DNA of 64,000 bases, taken from Massilia glaciei (GTDB lineage Bacteria; Pseudomonadota; Gammaproteobacteria; Burkholderiales; Burkholderiaceae_D). Below the pieces are notes generated by a model. It saw only the letters and a list, made by a program, of their open reading frames with translations, was not told the DNA's origin and made no database searches. Positions 19,708 through 29,049 of this stretch are shown piece by piece. The position numbers were made by a program, and so were the translations under genes. Each line of letters opens with the position of its first letter. Positions within the stretch are counted from its first letter, which is position 1. The stretch covers positions 1-64,000 of the forward strand of contig NZ_PXWF02000072.1 of assembly GCF_003011895.2 (NCBI RefSeq), written 5' to 3'.

Positions 19708-20583
19708 ATGAAGAACATGAAAAAAACCTTGATCAGCTTGCTGCTGGCGCTCAGCGCCGTATCGAGCACCGCCGTCAGCGCCGGCTCCCTCAGCGGTGGC
19801 CGCTCGATCGGCCTGCAGTCGGCCGCCGTGGCCGCCCAGGTCGACGCCGCCCAGGTCGACTCCGCGGCGCAACAAGAACAAGCCCCGGTCCCCGCGCCCG
19901 CCCAGCCGGCGCCGCCGGCCAAGCCCGAAAACGCCGTCACCGGCATGCTCGGCGGCGCCTTGCTCGGCCTTGGCCTTGGCGCCGTGTTCGCCAAGATGGG
20001 CATCGGCCCCGAAATGGCCAGCCTGCTCGCCACGCTGCTCATGCTGACGCTGATCGCGCTCGCGGCGCTGCTCGTGTACCGCATGGTGCGGCGCAAGGAC
20101 ACGCCCGCCAACGCGCCGTTCGCCGGCGCCGGCCAGGGCAAAAAAACGCCCGCCGCCGCCCCGCCGATCGGCGCCAAGGTGCCGCCGGCCGCCGCCGCGC
20201 CCTGGGGCGTGCCGTCGACCTTCGACGCCGACGGTTTCCTGCGCCACGCCAAGGCCTCGTTCATCCGCATGCAGGCGGCCTGGGACAAGGCCGACGTCGA
20301 CGACCTGCGCAAATTCACGACGCCCCAGGTGTTCGCCGAGCTGAGCCAGCAGATCGTCCAGCGCGGCGCCGTCGGCGAGGTCACCGAGGTGGTCGCGATC
20401 GACGCCGAACTGCTCGGCATCGAGAACATGGAAAAAAACTTCCTCGCCAGCGTCAAGTTCACCGGCATGCTGACCTCGGCCCCGGGCACCGAGGCCGTCC
20501 CGTTCGCCGAGGTGTGGAATATGTCCAAGCCGGTCGCCGGCGGCACCGGCTGGGTGCTGGCGGGCATCCAGCAGCTCTCCTGA
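19708..20583 (+). CDS. Tim44-like domain membrane protein
   Basis: A 291-residue protein starting 2 bases after the ubiE stop. It has a signal-like N-terminus, a Gln/Pro/Ala-rich linker (about 40-75), one or two glycine-rich hydrophobic spans (GMLGGALLGLGLGAVF, then LLATLLMLTLIALAALLVY) and a C-terminal Tim44-like/NTF2-fold domain (about 170-291). Such proteins are regularly found beside ubi genes in betaproteobacteria, but their function is not established. Confidence 0.85.
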   Translation: MKNMKKTLISLLLALSAVSSTAVSAGSLSGGRSIGLQSAAVAAQVDAAQVDSAAQQEQAPVPAPAQPAPPAKPENAVTGMLGGALLGLGLGAVFAKMGIGPEMASLLATLLMLTLIALAALLVYRMVRRKDTPANAPFAGAGQGKKTPAAAPPIGAKVPPAAAAPWGVPSTFDADGFLRHAKASFIRMQAAWDKADVDDLRKFTTPQVFAELSQQIVQRGAVGEVTEVVAIDAELLGIENMEKNFLASVKFTGMLTSAPGTEAVPFAEVWNMSKPVAGGTGWVLAGIQQLS

Positions 20584-20645
20584 CACTATTTTCATGTGAA
20601 AGTTTCCACGCTGACGCGAATGTTGCGTTCAAACTGGTAAGATCG

Positions 20646-20682
20646 AAACCGCCCCGCTCGTGCCGGGCGGTTTTGTTTTTTT
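20646..20682 (+). terminator. Rho-independent terminator after the Tim44-like gene
   Basis: A 9-bp perfect stem (AAACCGCCC / GGGCGGTTT) followed by a T-rich tract. It lies between the Tim44-like gene and ubiJ, so ubiJ-ubiB need either readthrough or their own promoter. Confidence 0.8.
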
Positions 20683-20696
20683 AGCGAGTCTCCAGT

Positions 20697-21374
20697 ATGC
20701 CAACAACAACGCCCTTCACGCCGCAAGCGACCCTGATGGCCCCGGTCGTGGCCGCGATCAACCATCTGCTGGCCCAGGAGGCGTGGGCGCGCGACGCGTT
20801 GGCGCTGCACGCCGGCAAGGAAGCCTGCATCGACGCCGGCAGCGTGGCCCTGCGCCTGCGCGTCACGCGCGACGGCATGGTCGAGTCGCGCCCGTCGGAG
20901 CGGGCCTCGGACGTGACGATCCGGGTCAAGCTGGCCGACCTGCCGCTGATCGCCCAGAACCGCGAGCGCGCCTTTTCCTACGTCAAGATCGAGGGCGACG
21001 CCGAGTTCGCCAACACGATCTCGCAACTGAGCAAGGGCTTGCGCTGGGAGGCCGAGCACGACCTCGAGCCATGGATCGGCCCGATCGCGGCCACGCGCCT
21101 CGTCGACGGCGCCAAAAGCGTGCTCGAGACGGCCCGCGGCACCGGGCGCAAGGTCGCCGAGAACCTCGCCGAATTTTTCCTGGAAGAAGACCCGGTGCTG
21201 GTGCGCCCGGCCATGTTGGAGGACTTCGGCGGCGAGGTCGGCCGTTTGCGCGACGACGTCGAACGCGCCGCCAAGCGCCTGGCCCGGCTCGAACAGCGGT
21301 TGGCGCCGCGCCCAAGCGCGCCCGACAACACGACCCGTTCGAACGGGCAAGAGAAATGGACCCCTGAACAATGA
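20697..21374 (+). CDS. ubiJ: Ubiquinone biosynthesis accessory factor UbiJ (SCP2 domain)
   Basis: A 225-residue SCP2-fold protein. UbiJ forms a soluble complex with UbiK that carries hydrophobic ubiquinone intermediates for the hydroxylases. The N-terminal SCP2 domain covers about 15-110 ([15 protein letters not shown]); the C-terminus holds a coiled-coil stretch ([22 protein letters not shown]). It overlaps ubiB by 4 bases (ATGA) and this order is conserved in proteobacteria. Confidence 0.9.
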   Translation: MPTTTPFTPQATLMAPVVAAINHLLAQEAWARDALALHAGKEACIDAGSVALRLRVTRDGMVESRPSERASDVTIRVKLADLPLIAQNRERAFSYVKIEGDAEFANTISQLSKGLRWEAEHDLEPWIGPIAATRLVDGAKSVLETARGTGRKVAENLAEFFLEEDPVLVRPAMLEDFGGEVGRLRDDVERAAKRLARLEQRLAPRPSAPDNTTRSNGQEKWTPEQ

Positions 21375-22942
21375 TATTGAAATTTGTGCGTTTCCTTAAA
21401 ATCCTCCGGGTGGCGGTCAAGTACGGCCTCGACGAGATCGCGATCTCGGGCCTGAAGGTGCCGCGCACGGCGAAGCTGATCGACACCCTGATTTTCTGGC
21501 GCGACATCAGCGCCCCGCGCGGCGTGCGACTGCGCATGGCGCTCGAGGAGCTCGGGCCGATTTTCGTCAAGTTCGGCCAGGTGCTCTCGACCCGGCGCGA
21601 CCTGATGCCGATGGACATCGCCGACGAGCTCGCGCGCCTGCAGGACCGGGTGCCGCCGTTCGGCTCGGACCTCGCGATCGCCCAGATCACCAAGTCGCTG
21701 CACGCCCATCCGGACGAGTTGTTCGCCAGTTTCGAGCGCACCCCCGTGGCCTCGGCCTCGATCGCGCAGGTGCACTTCGCCACGCTCAAGAACGGCAAGG
21801 AGGTCGCGGTCAAGGTGCTGCGCCCGGGCATGAAGAAATCGATCGACGAGGACGTCGCGCTGATGCACATCGCGGCCGACTGGATCGGCAGCGTGTGGGC
21901 CGAGAGCAAGCGGCTCAAGCCCAAGGAGGTCGTCGGCGAATTCGACAAATACCTGCACGACGAGCTCGACCTGATGCGCGAGGCCGCCAACGCGAGCCAG
22001 CTGCGGCGCAACTTCGCCGGCTCGAATTTGCTGATGGTGCCCGAGATGTACTGGGACTATTGCTCGAGCAGCGTGATCGTGATGGAGCGCATGCACGGCA
22101 TTCCCGTGTCCCAGATCGATCGCCTCGCAGCCGAGGGCATCGACCTCAAAAAGCTCTCGAGCGACGGGGTCGAGATATTCTTCACGCAGGTGTTCCGCGA
22201 CGGCTTCTTCCACGCCGACATGCACCCCGGTAACATCCTGGTGTCGATCGCGCCGGAGACCTTCGGCCGCTACATCGCGCTCGACTTCGGCATCGTCGGC
22301 ACCCTCAACGACTTCGACAAAGACTACCTGTCGCAAAACTTCCTCGCGTTTTTCCGGCGCGACTACAAGCGCGTGGCCGAGGCCCACATCGAGTCGGGCT
22401 GGGCCCCGCGCGAGACCCGCGTCGACGAGCTCGAGTCGGCCGTGCGCGCCTGCTGCGAACCGATCTTCGACCGTCCGCTCAAGGACATCTCGTTCGGCCA
22501 GATATTGCTGCGCCTGTTCCAGACCTCGCGCCGCTTCAACGTCGAGGTGCAGCCGCAACTGGTGCTGCTGCAAAAGACGCTGCTCAACATCGAGGGCCTC
22601 GGGCGCCAGCTCGACCCCGACCTCGACCTGTGGAAGACTGCCAAACCCTACCTCGAGCGCTGGATGGGCGAGCAGGTCGGCGCGCAGGGCATGGTCGAAC
22701 GGCTCAAGGCCGAGGCGCCGCGCTTCACCCACATCATTCCCCAACTGCCGCGGCTGGTGCACCGCGCGCTGATGCAGGCGGCCGAGCCGCACACGGCCAA
22801 CACCGAGCTGCTCAGGGCGCTGGTGCTCGAACAGCGCCGCACCAACCGCATGCTGGCGCTGTTCGCCTATTGCGCCGCGACCGCCGTGGTGGTGGTGATG
22901 GGCGTGGTCGGTTACGAGACGTACCTGCGCCTGTATGCCTGA
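21371..22942 (+). CDS. ubiB: Ubiquinone biosynthesis kinase-like protein UbiB
   Basis: A 523-residue member of the UbiB/ADCK atypical kinase family, an ATPase needed for ubiquinone synthesis. The family KxGQ signature is in [13 protein letters not shown]; the alanine-rich loop is SASIAQVH; the catalytic-type segments are [10 protein letters not shown] and LDFGIVG. A hydrophobic C-terminal anchor (about 490-520) matches the membrane-bound bacterial form. It is coupled to ubiJ and overlaps the next gene by 8 bases. Confidence 0.96.
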   Translation: MILKFVRFLKILRVAVKYGLDEIAISGLKVPRTAKLIDTLIFWRDISAPRGVRLRMALEELGPIFVKFGQVLSTRRDLMPMDIADELARLQDRVPPFGSDLAIAQITKSLHAHPDELFASFERTPVASASIAQVHFATLKNGKEVAVKVLRPGMKKSIDEDVALMHIAADWIGSVWAESKRLKPKEVVGEFDKYLHDELDLMREAANASQLRRNFAGSNLLMVPEMYWDYCSSSVIVMERMHGIPVSQIDRLAAEGIDLKKLSSDGVEIFFTQVFRDGFFHADMHPGNILVSIAPETFGRYIALDFGIVGTLNDFDKDYLSQNFLAFFRRDYKRVAEAHIESGWAPRETRVDELESAVRACCEPIFDRPLKDISFGQILLRLFQTSRRFNVEVQPQLVLLQKTLLNIEGLGRQLDPDLDLWKTAKPYLERWMGEQVGAQGMVERLKAEAPRFTHIIPQLPRLVHRALMQAAEPHTANTELLRALVLEQRRTNRMLALFAYCAATAVVVVMGVVGYETYLRLYA

Positions 22943-23531
22943 TTTTGCCAGCCGCGACCCGAAGCAGCCCGGTTTTTGGGACGAGCGCTTCGAGCGCGGC
23001 TTCACGCCGTGGGACCGGGGCGGGGTGCCGAATGCGCTGCGCCGCTTTGCGGTCGCATCAAGCCCGCTGGTCACGCTCATCCCCGGTTGCGGCGCCGCCT
23101 ACGAGCTCGCGTGTTTGAGCGAGGCCGGCTGGGATGCCACCGCTATCGATTTCTCGCCATCGGCGGTCGCGCGCGGTAAGGCTGCGGTCGGGCCATGGCA
23201 CCAACGCGTGCTGGAGGCCGATTTTTTTGCCTACGAACCGCCTCAAGCGCTTGAACTGATCTACGAACGCGCCTTTTTGTGCGCGCTGCCGCCCGCGATG
23301 TGGCCGCGGGTCGCCGCGCGTTGGGCCCAGTTGCTGGCGCCCGGCGGGCGGTTGGCCGGGTTCTTCTTTTTTGATGACACGCAGCGCGGGCCGCCGTTCG
23401 GCATCGGCGCCGCCGAGCTCGACGCTCTGCTCGCGCCACACTTCGAGCGCATTGAGGATGCGCCGGCCGACGACTCGGTCGCCGTATTCGAAGGCAAGGA
23501 GCGCTGGCAGGTGTGGCAGCGTAGATCCTGA
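22935..23531 (+). CDS. Thiopurine S-methyltransferase-like methyltransferase
   Basis: A 198-residue SAM methyltransferase of the TPMT family. It opens with [24 protein letters not shown] (split here: the WD...F.....TPWD pattern is typical), and the SAM loop is [14 protein letters not shown]. The acidic ribose ligand is in [11 protein letters not shown]. Substrate unknown; relatives methylate thiol, selenium or tellurium compounds. It overlaps the ubiB stop by 8 bases, so it is co-expressed with ubiB. Confidence 0.85.
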   Translation: MPDFASRDPKQPGFWDERFERGFTPWDRGGVPNALRRFAVASSPLVTLIPGCGAAYELACLSEAGWDATAIDFSPSAVARGKAAVGPWHQRVLEADFFAYEPPQALELIYERAFLCALPPAMWPRVAARWAQLLAPGGRLAGFFFFDDTQRGPPFGIGAAELDALLAPHFERIEDAPADDSVAVFEGKERWQVWQRRS

Positions 23532-23543
23532 CCTGGAGAACGA

Positions 23544-23594
23544 ATGAACATGGTAATTCTGGCGCCCATCGTCGTACTGATCGTCACCTTATAA
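23544..23594 (+). CDS. Possible 16-residue hydrophobic peptide
   Basis: A very short frame, MNMVILAPIVVLIVTL, 12 bases after the methyltransferase stop, with GGAG at normal spacing. It would form a single minimal membrane segment. It may be a genuine small membrane peptide, the start of a decayed gene, or chance. Confidence 0.3.
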   Translation: MNMVILAPIVVLIVTL

Positions 23595-23786
23595 CAACCA
23601 GCGATCGCTATCATCCGTGCGCGCGGTTGGCCTGTTTAATCCCCCAGGTGGCCCGGACTAGCGAGGCCGTTTGGCGAGGCTTGAAATATTGCATTATGGA
23701 CATTGCCATTCTCTGTGCGTAGACTGTCAAGCGCATGGTCGCGGCAATACTCGGCGTCTTCACTCCACCCTCAAGGTCGCAGAATA

Positions 23787-24464
23787 ATGAATTCTTTCAT
23801 CGTCGAGTTCTGGTCGCGTGTGTTCGCCGCGCTGGGCCGGATATCCCTGTTCACCTTGGTGCGGGCGATTTTGCCGTTCCCGGTCACGGCGCGGCTGGTC
23901 GACGCCTGGGTGCTCGGGCATCTCGGCTTGTCGCTCGTGACGCTGGTGGTGGTGGCCAATTATCCGCGCCATTGGTTCGCCATGGCGCTGGTCGGCTACG
24001 GCGTGGTGCGCGTGTTCGAAGTCGCCATTTACCAAGCCAATGTGCTCATGTTCGATGAATACCGGGCGGTCAAAGCCGGGCGCGATTATGCGCTCGAAGG
24101 TTACCGGCGGATGGTGCTTCTGCTTGTACACAACTATTTTGAAATCATTTTTTGGCTTGCCGGTACATATATCATTCTCGGCGATGAGTTCTCGCGCAAA
24201 TGGGCGGGCGGTACCGGCACCGTCCTGGGCGGGATATACAGCAGCTTTATCACGATGACCACCTTTGGTGAATTCGATCTTGCACCGAAAACCACCCTGG
24301 GTGCGGGTGTGTTGTTGTTCCACACGACGGTCGGTCTATTCATGACTTTGCTGAGTCTTGCACGCTTCATCAGCCTGATCCCGGCGCCAAAGAGCAAGGA
24401 TCCCGTCGAGTTGCGCCAGCCGCCGGAGCCGCCGCCCCGCCCGCCGCGCCGCAACCGGCGCTAG
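23787..24464 (+). CDS. Two-pore-helix ion-channel-like membrane protein
   Basis: A 225-residue membrane protein with about four hydrophobic segments. The last two flank SSFITMTTFGEFDLAPKTTLG, which has the position and flanks of a K+-channel pore loop (family consensus ITTVGYGD), but the filter reads TTFGEF (158-163). That would alter or abolish potassium selectivity. The C-terminus is Pro/Arg-rich. ATG 23787 is chosen because the upstream extension is not channel-like. No neighbouring gene points to a role. Confidence 0.65.
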   Translation: MNSFIVEFWSRVFAALGRISLFTLVRAILPFPVTARLVDAWVLGHLGLSLVTLVVVANYPRHWFAMALVGYGVVRVFEVAIYQANVLMFDEYRAVKAGRDYALEGYRRMVLLLVHNYFEIIFWLAGTYIILGDEFSRKWAGGTGTVLGGIYSSFITMTTFGEFDLAPKTTLGAGVLLFHTTVGLFMTLLSLARFISLIPAPKSKDPVELRQPPEPPPRPPRRNRR

Positions 24465-24799
24465 CCCAACTATCGGCGGACCGGCAGCCGGGTCCGGTCG
24501 ATGTCGGGTCGCCGCTGGGTGCCTGTCGTAACCGACAACGCCCGCACCGAAGGATACTCGTTCAGGTCCGGCAATCGTACATTCGGGAGCCTCATCACGC
24601 AATCGAGGTCTGCATGACCCTGAGGATCAACGTTACGGCAGAGGGGCAGGCACGGCACAGGTGATACTGCTTGGTTAAGGCTCCGGCCCTATGGCGCGGT
24701 CGACGCAATGGCTGGCGTGCCGAAAATGCTGCTAGACTCTGGGAAACAAATTCGAGCGTCGAACATCCCGGAGTAGTTATTTTCCCGAGGCCTTCATAA
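24465..24799. other. Intergenic region with dispersed repeat
   Basis: 335 bases between the channel-like gene and the solute-binding protein gene. It holds copy A of a 78-bp repeat (24484-24561); the rest shows no gene or terminator with a T-run. Confidence 0.5.
24484..24561. repeat. Dispersed repeat, copy A
   Basis: Aligns with 25687-25763; the 17-base core CGTAACCGACAACGCCC (24527-24543) is identical and ATACTCGT ends both copies. The reverse strand reads as a similar peptide in both (ALSVT...RPDI..TRL), which could be chance or the tail of a decayed gene. It lies about 240 bases before the solute-binding protein gene. Confidence 0.6.
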
Positions 24800-25570
24800 A
24801 TGGACTTGATTCGGCGGTTTTGTCTTGCGTTCGGATTCGCGTGCGCGCTTGCCTGCGCAGGCAATGCCTCTGCAAAAGCTGAGGCCGGCGACGAGAAAAC
24901 GATCCGCCTGACTTCCCTCGACTGGCCTCCCTACTCCGGGGCGGAACTCAAGCAACGTGGCGCCACCACCGCAGTGGTCCGCGCGGCGCTCGCCGCAATG
25001 GGTTACAAGCTCGAGGTGAAATTTTTCCCCTGGAGCCGTGCCGTGGCCTTGGTCAACCAGCCTTCCGATTTCATCGGCTACTTCCCGGAATACACGTCCC
25101 CTAAAATTGCCGACAAATTTTTGCTATCTTCGCCGATCGGCAGCGGCCCGCTCGGATTCGCCCAAATACGCAAGCACCCCGTTCAATGGAAAACCTTGGA
25201 CGACCTTCAGGCATACCGAATTGGCGTGGTGCAGGATTACGTCAACGCGGACGAATTCGACCGACGCATTGCCGATGGCCGGCAAATGGTCGATGTGGCA
25301 CGCAACGACACCCAGAATCTGCTCAAGCTGGCGTCGGGACGCATTCCGCTCGCGGTCATCGACCAGCGCGTGTTCGAGTTCCTGTCGCGCCATGACCCGG
25401 CGATCGCTAAAATCCGGCACAAGCTCGATTTCCATTTGAACCTTTTAGAGGAAAAAAAGCTGTTCATTTGTTTCAGGCGCAGTGCCGAGGGGGAGCGGGT
25501 GCGCGATATCGTCAACGCCGGCTTGAAGAGGATCGATGTCAAGCGCGTCATGGCCGAGGCACTTAAGTAA
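24800..25570 (+). CDS. Periplasmic solute-binding protein (family 3)
   Basis: A 256-residue exported protein: signal peptide about 1-25 (FACALACAGNASA), then the SBP_bac_3 fold beginning TIRLTSLDWPPYSG. Segments such as WSRAVALV and DLQAYRIGVVQDY are typical of the short, orphan amino-acid-binding-like proteins common in this family of bacteria. No ABC permease or ATPase is adjacent, so it may act as a sensor or work with distant transporters. Confidence 0.85.
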   Translation: MDLIRRFCLAFGFACALACAGNASAKAEAGDEKTIRLTSLDWPPYSGAELKQRGATTAVVRAALAAMGYKLEVKFFPWSRAVALVNQPSDFIGYFPEYTSPKIADKFLLSSPIGSGPLGFAQIRKHPVQWKTLDDLQAYRIGVVQDYVNADEFDRRIADGRQMVDVARNDTQNLLKLASGRIPLAVIDQRVFEFLSRHDPAIAKIRHKLDFHLNLLEEKKLFICFRRSAEGERVRDIVNAGLKRIDVKRVMAEALK

Positions 25571-25686
25571 ATCCGCTGCCGTTTCGCCGCATCTCGCCCG
25601 TTCCGCCACGTTCTTGCTGGCCTGGCCGGCGCCAGCGGCGAGCGCGCTGAAACCTTGTGCCCGGGCACCCCGGCGGTCGCTTCTAA

Positions 25687-25763
25687 CAGCCGTGTCGACC
25701 CAATGTCGGGCCGCTGTCGGGCCCATGCCGTAACCGACAACGCCCCGGTCGATCGATACTCGT
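25687..25763. repeat. Dispersed repeat, copy B
   Basis: Second copy of the repeat at 24484-24561, with the same 17-base core at 25729-25745. It ends 24 bases before the HTH gene, so it occupies that gene's promoter region. Confidence 0.6.
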
Positions 25764-25787
25764 GGCTCACTTTGCGTTGGGGTAAAA

Positions 25788-26255
25788 ATGATTCTTAAAC
25801 AATTACGTCTCAGCCGCCATCTTTCCCAGGAACAGTTGGCGCAAATGTCCGGTTTGAATGTCAGGACCATTCAAAGGATAGAAAACGGCCATACGGCCAG
25901 TGTTGAGTCTCTTAAATGCCTCGCGTCGGTGCTCGAAGTTGATATTCCAACCTTGAACCAGGAGAAATTTATGATCGAAAAAGACTCGGCCAATTGGCAA
26001 AACCTTCCGCTCTGGCTTAAATGCTGGTTCTTCTTTAATTTCCTCGCATTACGCCCGCGCCGCGCCGTGGCCAAAAGAATCGAGGTGATTTCCCACCTGA
26101 CCGGATTTGCTTTTTGTTTGTTCGGCTTCGTCAGCGAGGCCGCGCTGGCCGGCGGCCTGATCATGCTCGCGACCGCCTATCTGTTTTGTCTTTTGGGCTG
26201 GCAGGCCGACAAATACGGCATCTGGTACGAGGCGCCCGGATTCGACCCCGCCTGA
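25788..26255 (+). CDS. Xre-type HTH regulator with two-span membrane domain
   Basis: A 155-residue protein. Residues 1-60 form a Cro/C1-type helix-turn-helix (LSQEQLAQMSGLNVRTIQRI). The C-terminal part (about 75-150) has two hydrophobic spans (VISHLTGFAFCLFGFV, GGLIMLATAYLFCLLGW), like the 2TM domain found fused to such HTH domains. It is probably a membrane-tethered regulator; the target is unknown. Confidence 0.8.
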   Translation: MILKQLRLSRHLSQEQLAQMSGLNVRTIQRIENGHTASVESLKCLASVLEVDIPTLNQEKFMIEKDSANWQNLPLWLKCWFFFNFLALRPRRAVAKRIEVISHLTGFAFCLFGFVSEAALAGGLIMLATAYLFCLLGWQADKYGIWYEAPGFDPA

Positions 26256-26278
26256 CCGGCAACGGTCTTTGCAAGCTG

Positions 26279-26354
26279 CCGCACGCTTGCGCCAGCGTGC
26301 GGTGCGGCCGGCCGCCCGGCGTACCATGTCCGAAGGCCGGCGCCGCCGGCCTTC
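26279..26354. repeat. Two consecutive strong hairpins
   Basis: Arms CCGCACGC / GCGTGCGG (26279-26302) and GAAGGCCGGC / GCCGGCCTTC (26332-26354). They lie between the HTH gene and the broken cupin gene. No T-run follows; they could attenuate or terminate transcription. Confidence 0.5.
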
Positions 26355-26408
26355 ACCGTGCGCCGCCGATTGCGCCACGATATTGCCCGCCAAGAGGAGA
26401 AACGCATC

Positions 26409-26864
26409 ATGATTGCTCAAGCTTTCGTTGGTCGCGCGTTGCAGCTCGCGTTGTTGTGCGTGTTCAGTTCCTGCGCTCTCGCCTAAACCCCTGCGGCACT
26501 GACGCACACATTCCGTGACAGCGCACTAAAGTGGGGCCCCTGTCCGGCGTTCATGCCGAAGGGATGTGGCATCGCGGTTCTTCACGGCGATCCGGCGCGC
26601 AACAATGCCGATGTGTTCTTACGGGTTCCCGCGAAGTCCACCATCCCGATGCACACCCACACATCGGCCGAGCGCATGGTGCTCGTTTCCGGCGAGCTCG
26701 AGCTAAGGTATGAGGGGCAGAAGATGCAAGTGCTCAAGCCCGGAAGCTATGCCTACGGACCGCCCAAAATGCCGCACGAGGCCTATTGCGCAAGCACTGC
26801 GCCATGCGTCCTGTTCATTGCGTTCGAATTGCCGGTCGACGCGTTTCCCCATGTTGTCAAATAA
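26409..26864 (+). pseudogene. Exported cupin protein gene with in-frame nonsense codon
   Basis: ATG 26409 has a GAGGAGA ribosome binding site and encodes a signal peptide ending SSCALA, then TAA (26484-26486), and the same frame continues to 26864 as a complete small cupin. Metal-binding histidines are in PMHTHTSAERMVLVSGELEL and PHEAYC. The stop occupies exactly the first codon after the signal peptidase site, where CAA or CAG (Gln) would be normal, so a single C-to-T change explains it. A shorter product could start at ATG 26553, without signal peptide. Confidence 0.75.
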
Positions 26865-26937
26865 GGGCGATGCGCGGGGTTTGGTGGCCGCCCAAACAGC
26901 GGATAAAATACCGGGACCTCATCCGGAAAGTGCCTGA

Positions 26938-27333
26938 ATGATTCCCCTAGCTATCAACGCCGCCCGGCAGCGGGCGCTGCGCGCCAAAGTCCAGTTCGCG
27001 CTGAGCGTCCTGCCGCTCGGACTGATGTGCGCTGCCTTTGCCGCCGTGTTATCGCTGCGCGGGCCATTCGAAACCGCGCTCGGCATCGTGCGCGGCTCCT
27101 CGGTCAGGAACCATCCGGACGGCATCATGTGGATGGTCGCCTTTCTCGGCGCGACGGTCCTGCTGATGATCGCCGCCTACCTGTTGGGCTGGCTCGCCAA
27201 CGCGCTCTTCGCGCGCTTCGTGCTCGGCTGGCCGGCGGCGCAGGTCGGCGCCGCCCACCTGCGTTCGGATGTGCCGGGGCACTGGCTCAAGGCGCCAGCT
27301 GGGACGAAGCGGGGGCTTCAGCATGAATCTTAA
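26938..27333 (+). CDS. Hypothetical membrane protein, 131 residues
   Basis: Two or three hydrophobic segments (about 18-42 and 66-90) with a short basic tail; family not recognised. It overlaps the following SRPBCC gene by 11 bases, so the two are probably co-translated. Confidence 0.6.
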   Translation: MIPLAINAARQRALRAKVQFALSVLPLGLMCAAFAAVLSLRGPFETALGIVRGSSVRNHPDGIMWMVAFLGATVLLMIAAYLLGWLANALFARFVLGWPAAQVGAAHLRSDVPGHWLKAPAGTKRGLQHES

Positions 27334-27784
27334 CGCCGCCCCGGTCGCGCGCGCGCAAATGCTCATCCGCCGGCCGGTCGCGGACGTGTTCGCGGCATTC
27401 ATCGATCCCGCCATCACCACAAAATTTTGGTTCACGCGGGCGAGCAATCCGCTGGCGCAAGGCGAAACCGTGACCTGGTATTGGGATATGTACCTCGCAC
27501 AGGCCGAGGTGGCGGTCAAGGCGGTGGAAACCAATCGCCGGATCCTGATCGAGTGGCCGACCCCGGTCGAGTGGGTGTTCACGCCAAGGGGCGAGGGCGC
27601 CACCTTTGTCACGATCACGGCGTCGGGCTTTTGCGGGTCCGACGACGAGGTCGTGGCGCAGGCGATCGATTCAATGGGCGGCTTCAGCCTGGCGCTTGCC
27701 GGCTGCAAAGCGTTTCTTGAACATGGGATCGAGTTGAATCTGGTGGGGGACCATAATCCGGATGCGCAGGTGAGGATCGCCTGA
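27323..27784 (+). CDS. SRPBCC / AHSA1-like domain protein
   Basis: A 153-residue START-like fold protein. It shows the Aha1/SRPBCC pattern: RAQMLIRRPVADVFAAFIDP, KFWFTRAS, then a beta-rich core and the C-terminal helix GGFSLALAGCKAFLEHG. Family members bind hydrophobic ligands; function here is unknown. ATG 27323 is inside the end of the preceding gene. Confidence 0.85.
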   Translation: MNLNAAPVARAQMLIRRPVADVFAAFIDPAITTKFWFTRASNPLAQGETVTWYWDMYLAQAEVAVKAVETNRRILIEWPTPVEWVFTPRGEGATFVTITASGFCGSDDEVVAQAIDSMGGFSLALAGCKAFLEHGIELNLVGDHNPDAQVRIA

Positions 27785-27895
27785 GCGGGGCGCCGGGGTG
27801 CATGTTCGCGATACTGCCGCGAACCAAACCCCGCCCCCTTTGCCCGCATGCCGATCCGCGGCGGGATCGGCTTCGGGCTTGTGCTTGCTCGCTGC

Positions 27896-28876
27896 TTACT
27901 TGGCTGGAACGGCTTCGGCTGCGGCCGATGCGGCTGCCGATGCGGCGCTCGACGACACGGCGGCGGCGTCGGCAGCGACCGATGCGGCGTCTGCTGCTGC
28001 GGCGGCTGCGGGCGCAGGTGCTGGCGCACCCGTCACGACGATCTTCGCCTTGGCCTTGAGGTCCGCGAAGAACTTGGTCATGTGCTCGCGCAGCAACTGC
28101 TGCTTGATCTGCTCTTTTACCTGCTCGAGCGGCGGCGGGGTGATCGGGCGCGAATCGTCAAGCACGATCACGTGGTAGCCGTATTGGGTCTTGACCGGCT
28201 CGGTCGTGAACTTGCCTTTTTCGAGTTTGGCGACAGCGGCGCCGAATTCCGGCACCATGCCCGACGGATTGAACCAGCCCAGGTCGCCGCCATTGGCTTT
28301 CGAACCCGGATCCATCGATTTTGCCTTGGCCAGCTTTTCGAACGCCTTGATGTCCTTGGTGATCGAGGCGATGATCGATTTGGCCTCGGCCTCGGTCTTG
28401 ACGAGGATGTGGCGCGCCTTGAATTCGTTGCCGCCGGCCTTTTCGCTCATCTTCTTGTACTCGGCGTCGATCATCGCGTCGGTGATCGGCGAATTCTTGA
28501 TGTAATCCTGGACGAAGGCGTTGGCCAGCACCGATTGCTTGACCATATCCATCTGGCGCACGGTCTCTGGCGCTTTGTCGATGCCCTTTTTAACGGCTTC
28601 GGCGGCGACCAGCATCTGCATCGACAGGTTCTCGATGATCGCGGCGCGCAGTTCTGGGGTGTCCGGCTGGCCTTGCGCGGTGCGCTCTTTGACCATCAGG
28701 TCGACGGTGCTTTGCGGGATCGCGACGCCGTCCACGGTGGCGGCCACGGCGGTGGAGGCCGCGGCTGTGCTGTCGGTGGCAGGCGTTGCCGGCTTGGCTG
28801 TTTCTTTTGCATTGCAGGCGCTCAGGGCCAGAACGGAGGCCGCGCTAAGCAGCAGGATACGGGACTTCATCAACAT
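27896..28876 (-). CDS. Peptidyl-prolyl cis-trans isomerase lipoprotein (PpiC/parvulin type)
   Basis: A 326-residue exported foldase. The signal peptide ends in the lipobox LSAC, an N-terminal SurA-like region follows, then a parvulin domain (about 155-250; FKARHILVKTEAEAK, GGDLGWFNPSGMVPEF, TQYGYHVIVLDD). The last 45 residues are an Ala/Ser/Val-rich low-complexity tail (AAAADAASVAADAAAV). AAGGA... spacing favours ATG 28876; ATG 28870 is the alternative. The role is folding of outer-membrane or periplasmic proteins. Confidence 0.92.
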   Translation of the reverse strand: MLMKSRILLLSAASVLALSACNAKETAKPATPATDSTAAASTAVAATVDGVAIPQSTVDLMVKERTAQGQPDTPELRAAIIENLSMQMLVAAEAVKKGIDKAPETVRQMDMVKQSVLANAFVQDYIKNSPITDAMIDAEYKKMSEKAGGNEFKARHILVKTEAEAKSIIASITKDIKAFEKLAKAKSMDPGSKANGGDLGWFNPSGMVPEFGAAVAKLEKGKFTTEPVKTQYGYHVIVLDDSRPITPPPLEQVKEQIKQQLLREHMTKFFADLKAKAKIVVTGAPAPAPAAAAAADAASVAADAAAVSSSAASAAASAAAEAVPAK

Positions 28877-29011
28877 CGTTTACTTTCCTTTTCAAGTTTG
28901 GTGGCGAATGCCGGTGCAGCAATGTGCGCAGCTTACCAGTTTCGCGCCGCGGTGTAAGCGGAACCTGCTGTCCCGACCGCCGACTTTATGCTAGTTGCCT
29001 TAAAAAAGGCT

Positions 29012-29017
29012 TATAAT
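29012..29017 (+). promoter_or_regulatory. Probable -10 element before the FmdB-like gene
   Basis: A perfect TATAAT 33 bases before ATG 29050 in the divergent region with the PpiC gene; no strong -35 at standard spacing. Confidence 0.35.
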
Positions 29018-29049
29018 TCAGGGTTTTGACGATTTTTGCGGAGTATCAG

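Noticed and set aside
24800-25570. ABC transporter operon
   Set aside because: Only a solute-binding protein is present; no permease or ATPase gene adjoins it.
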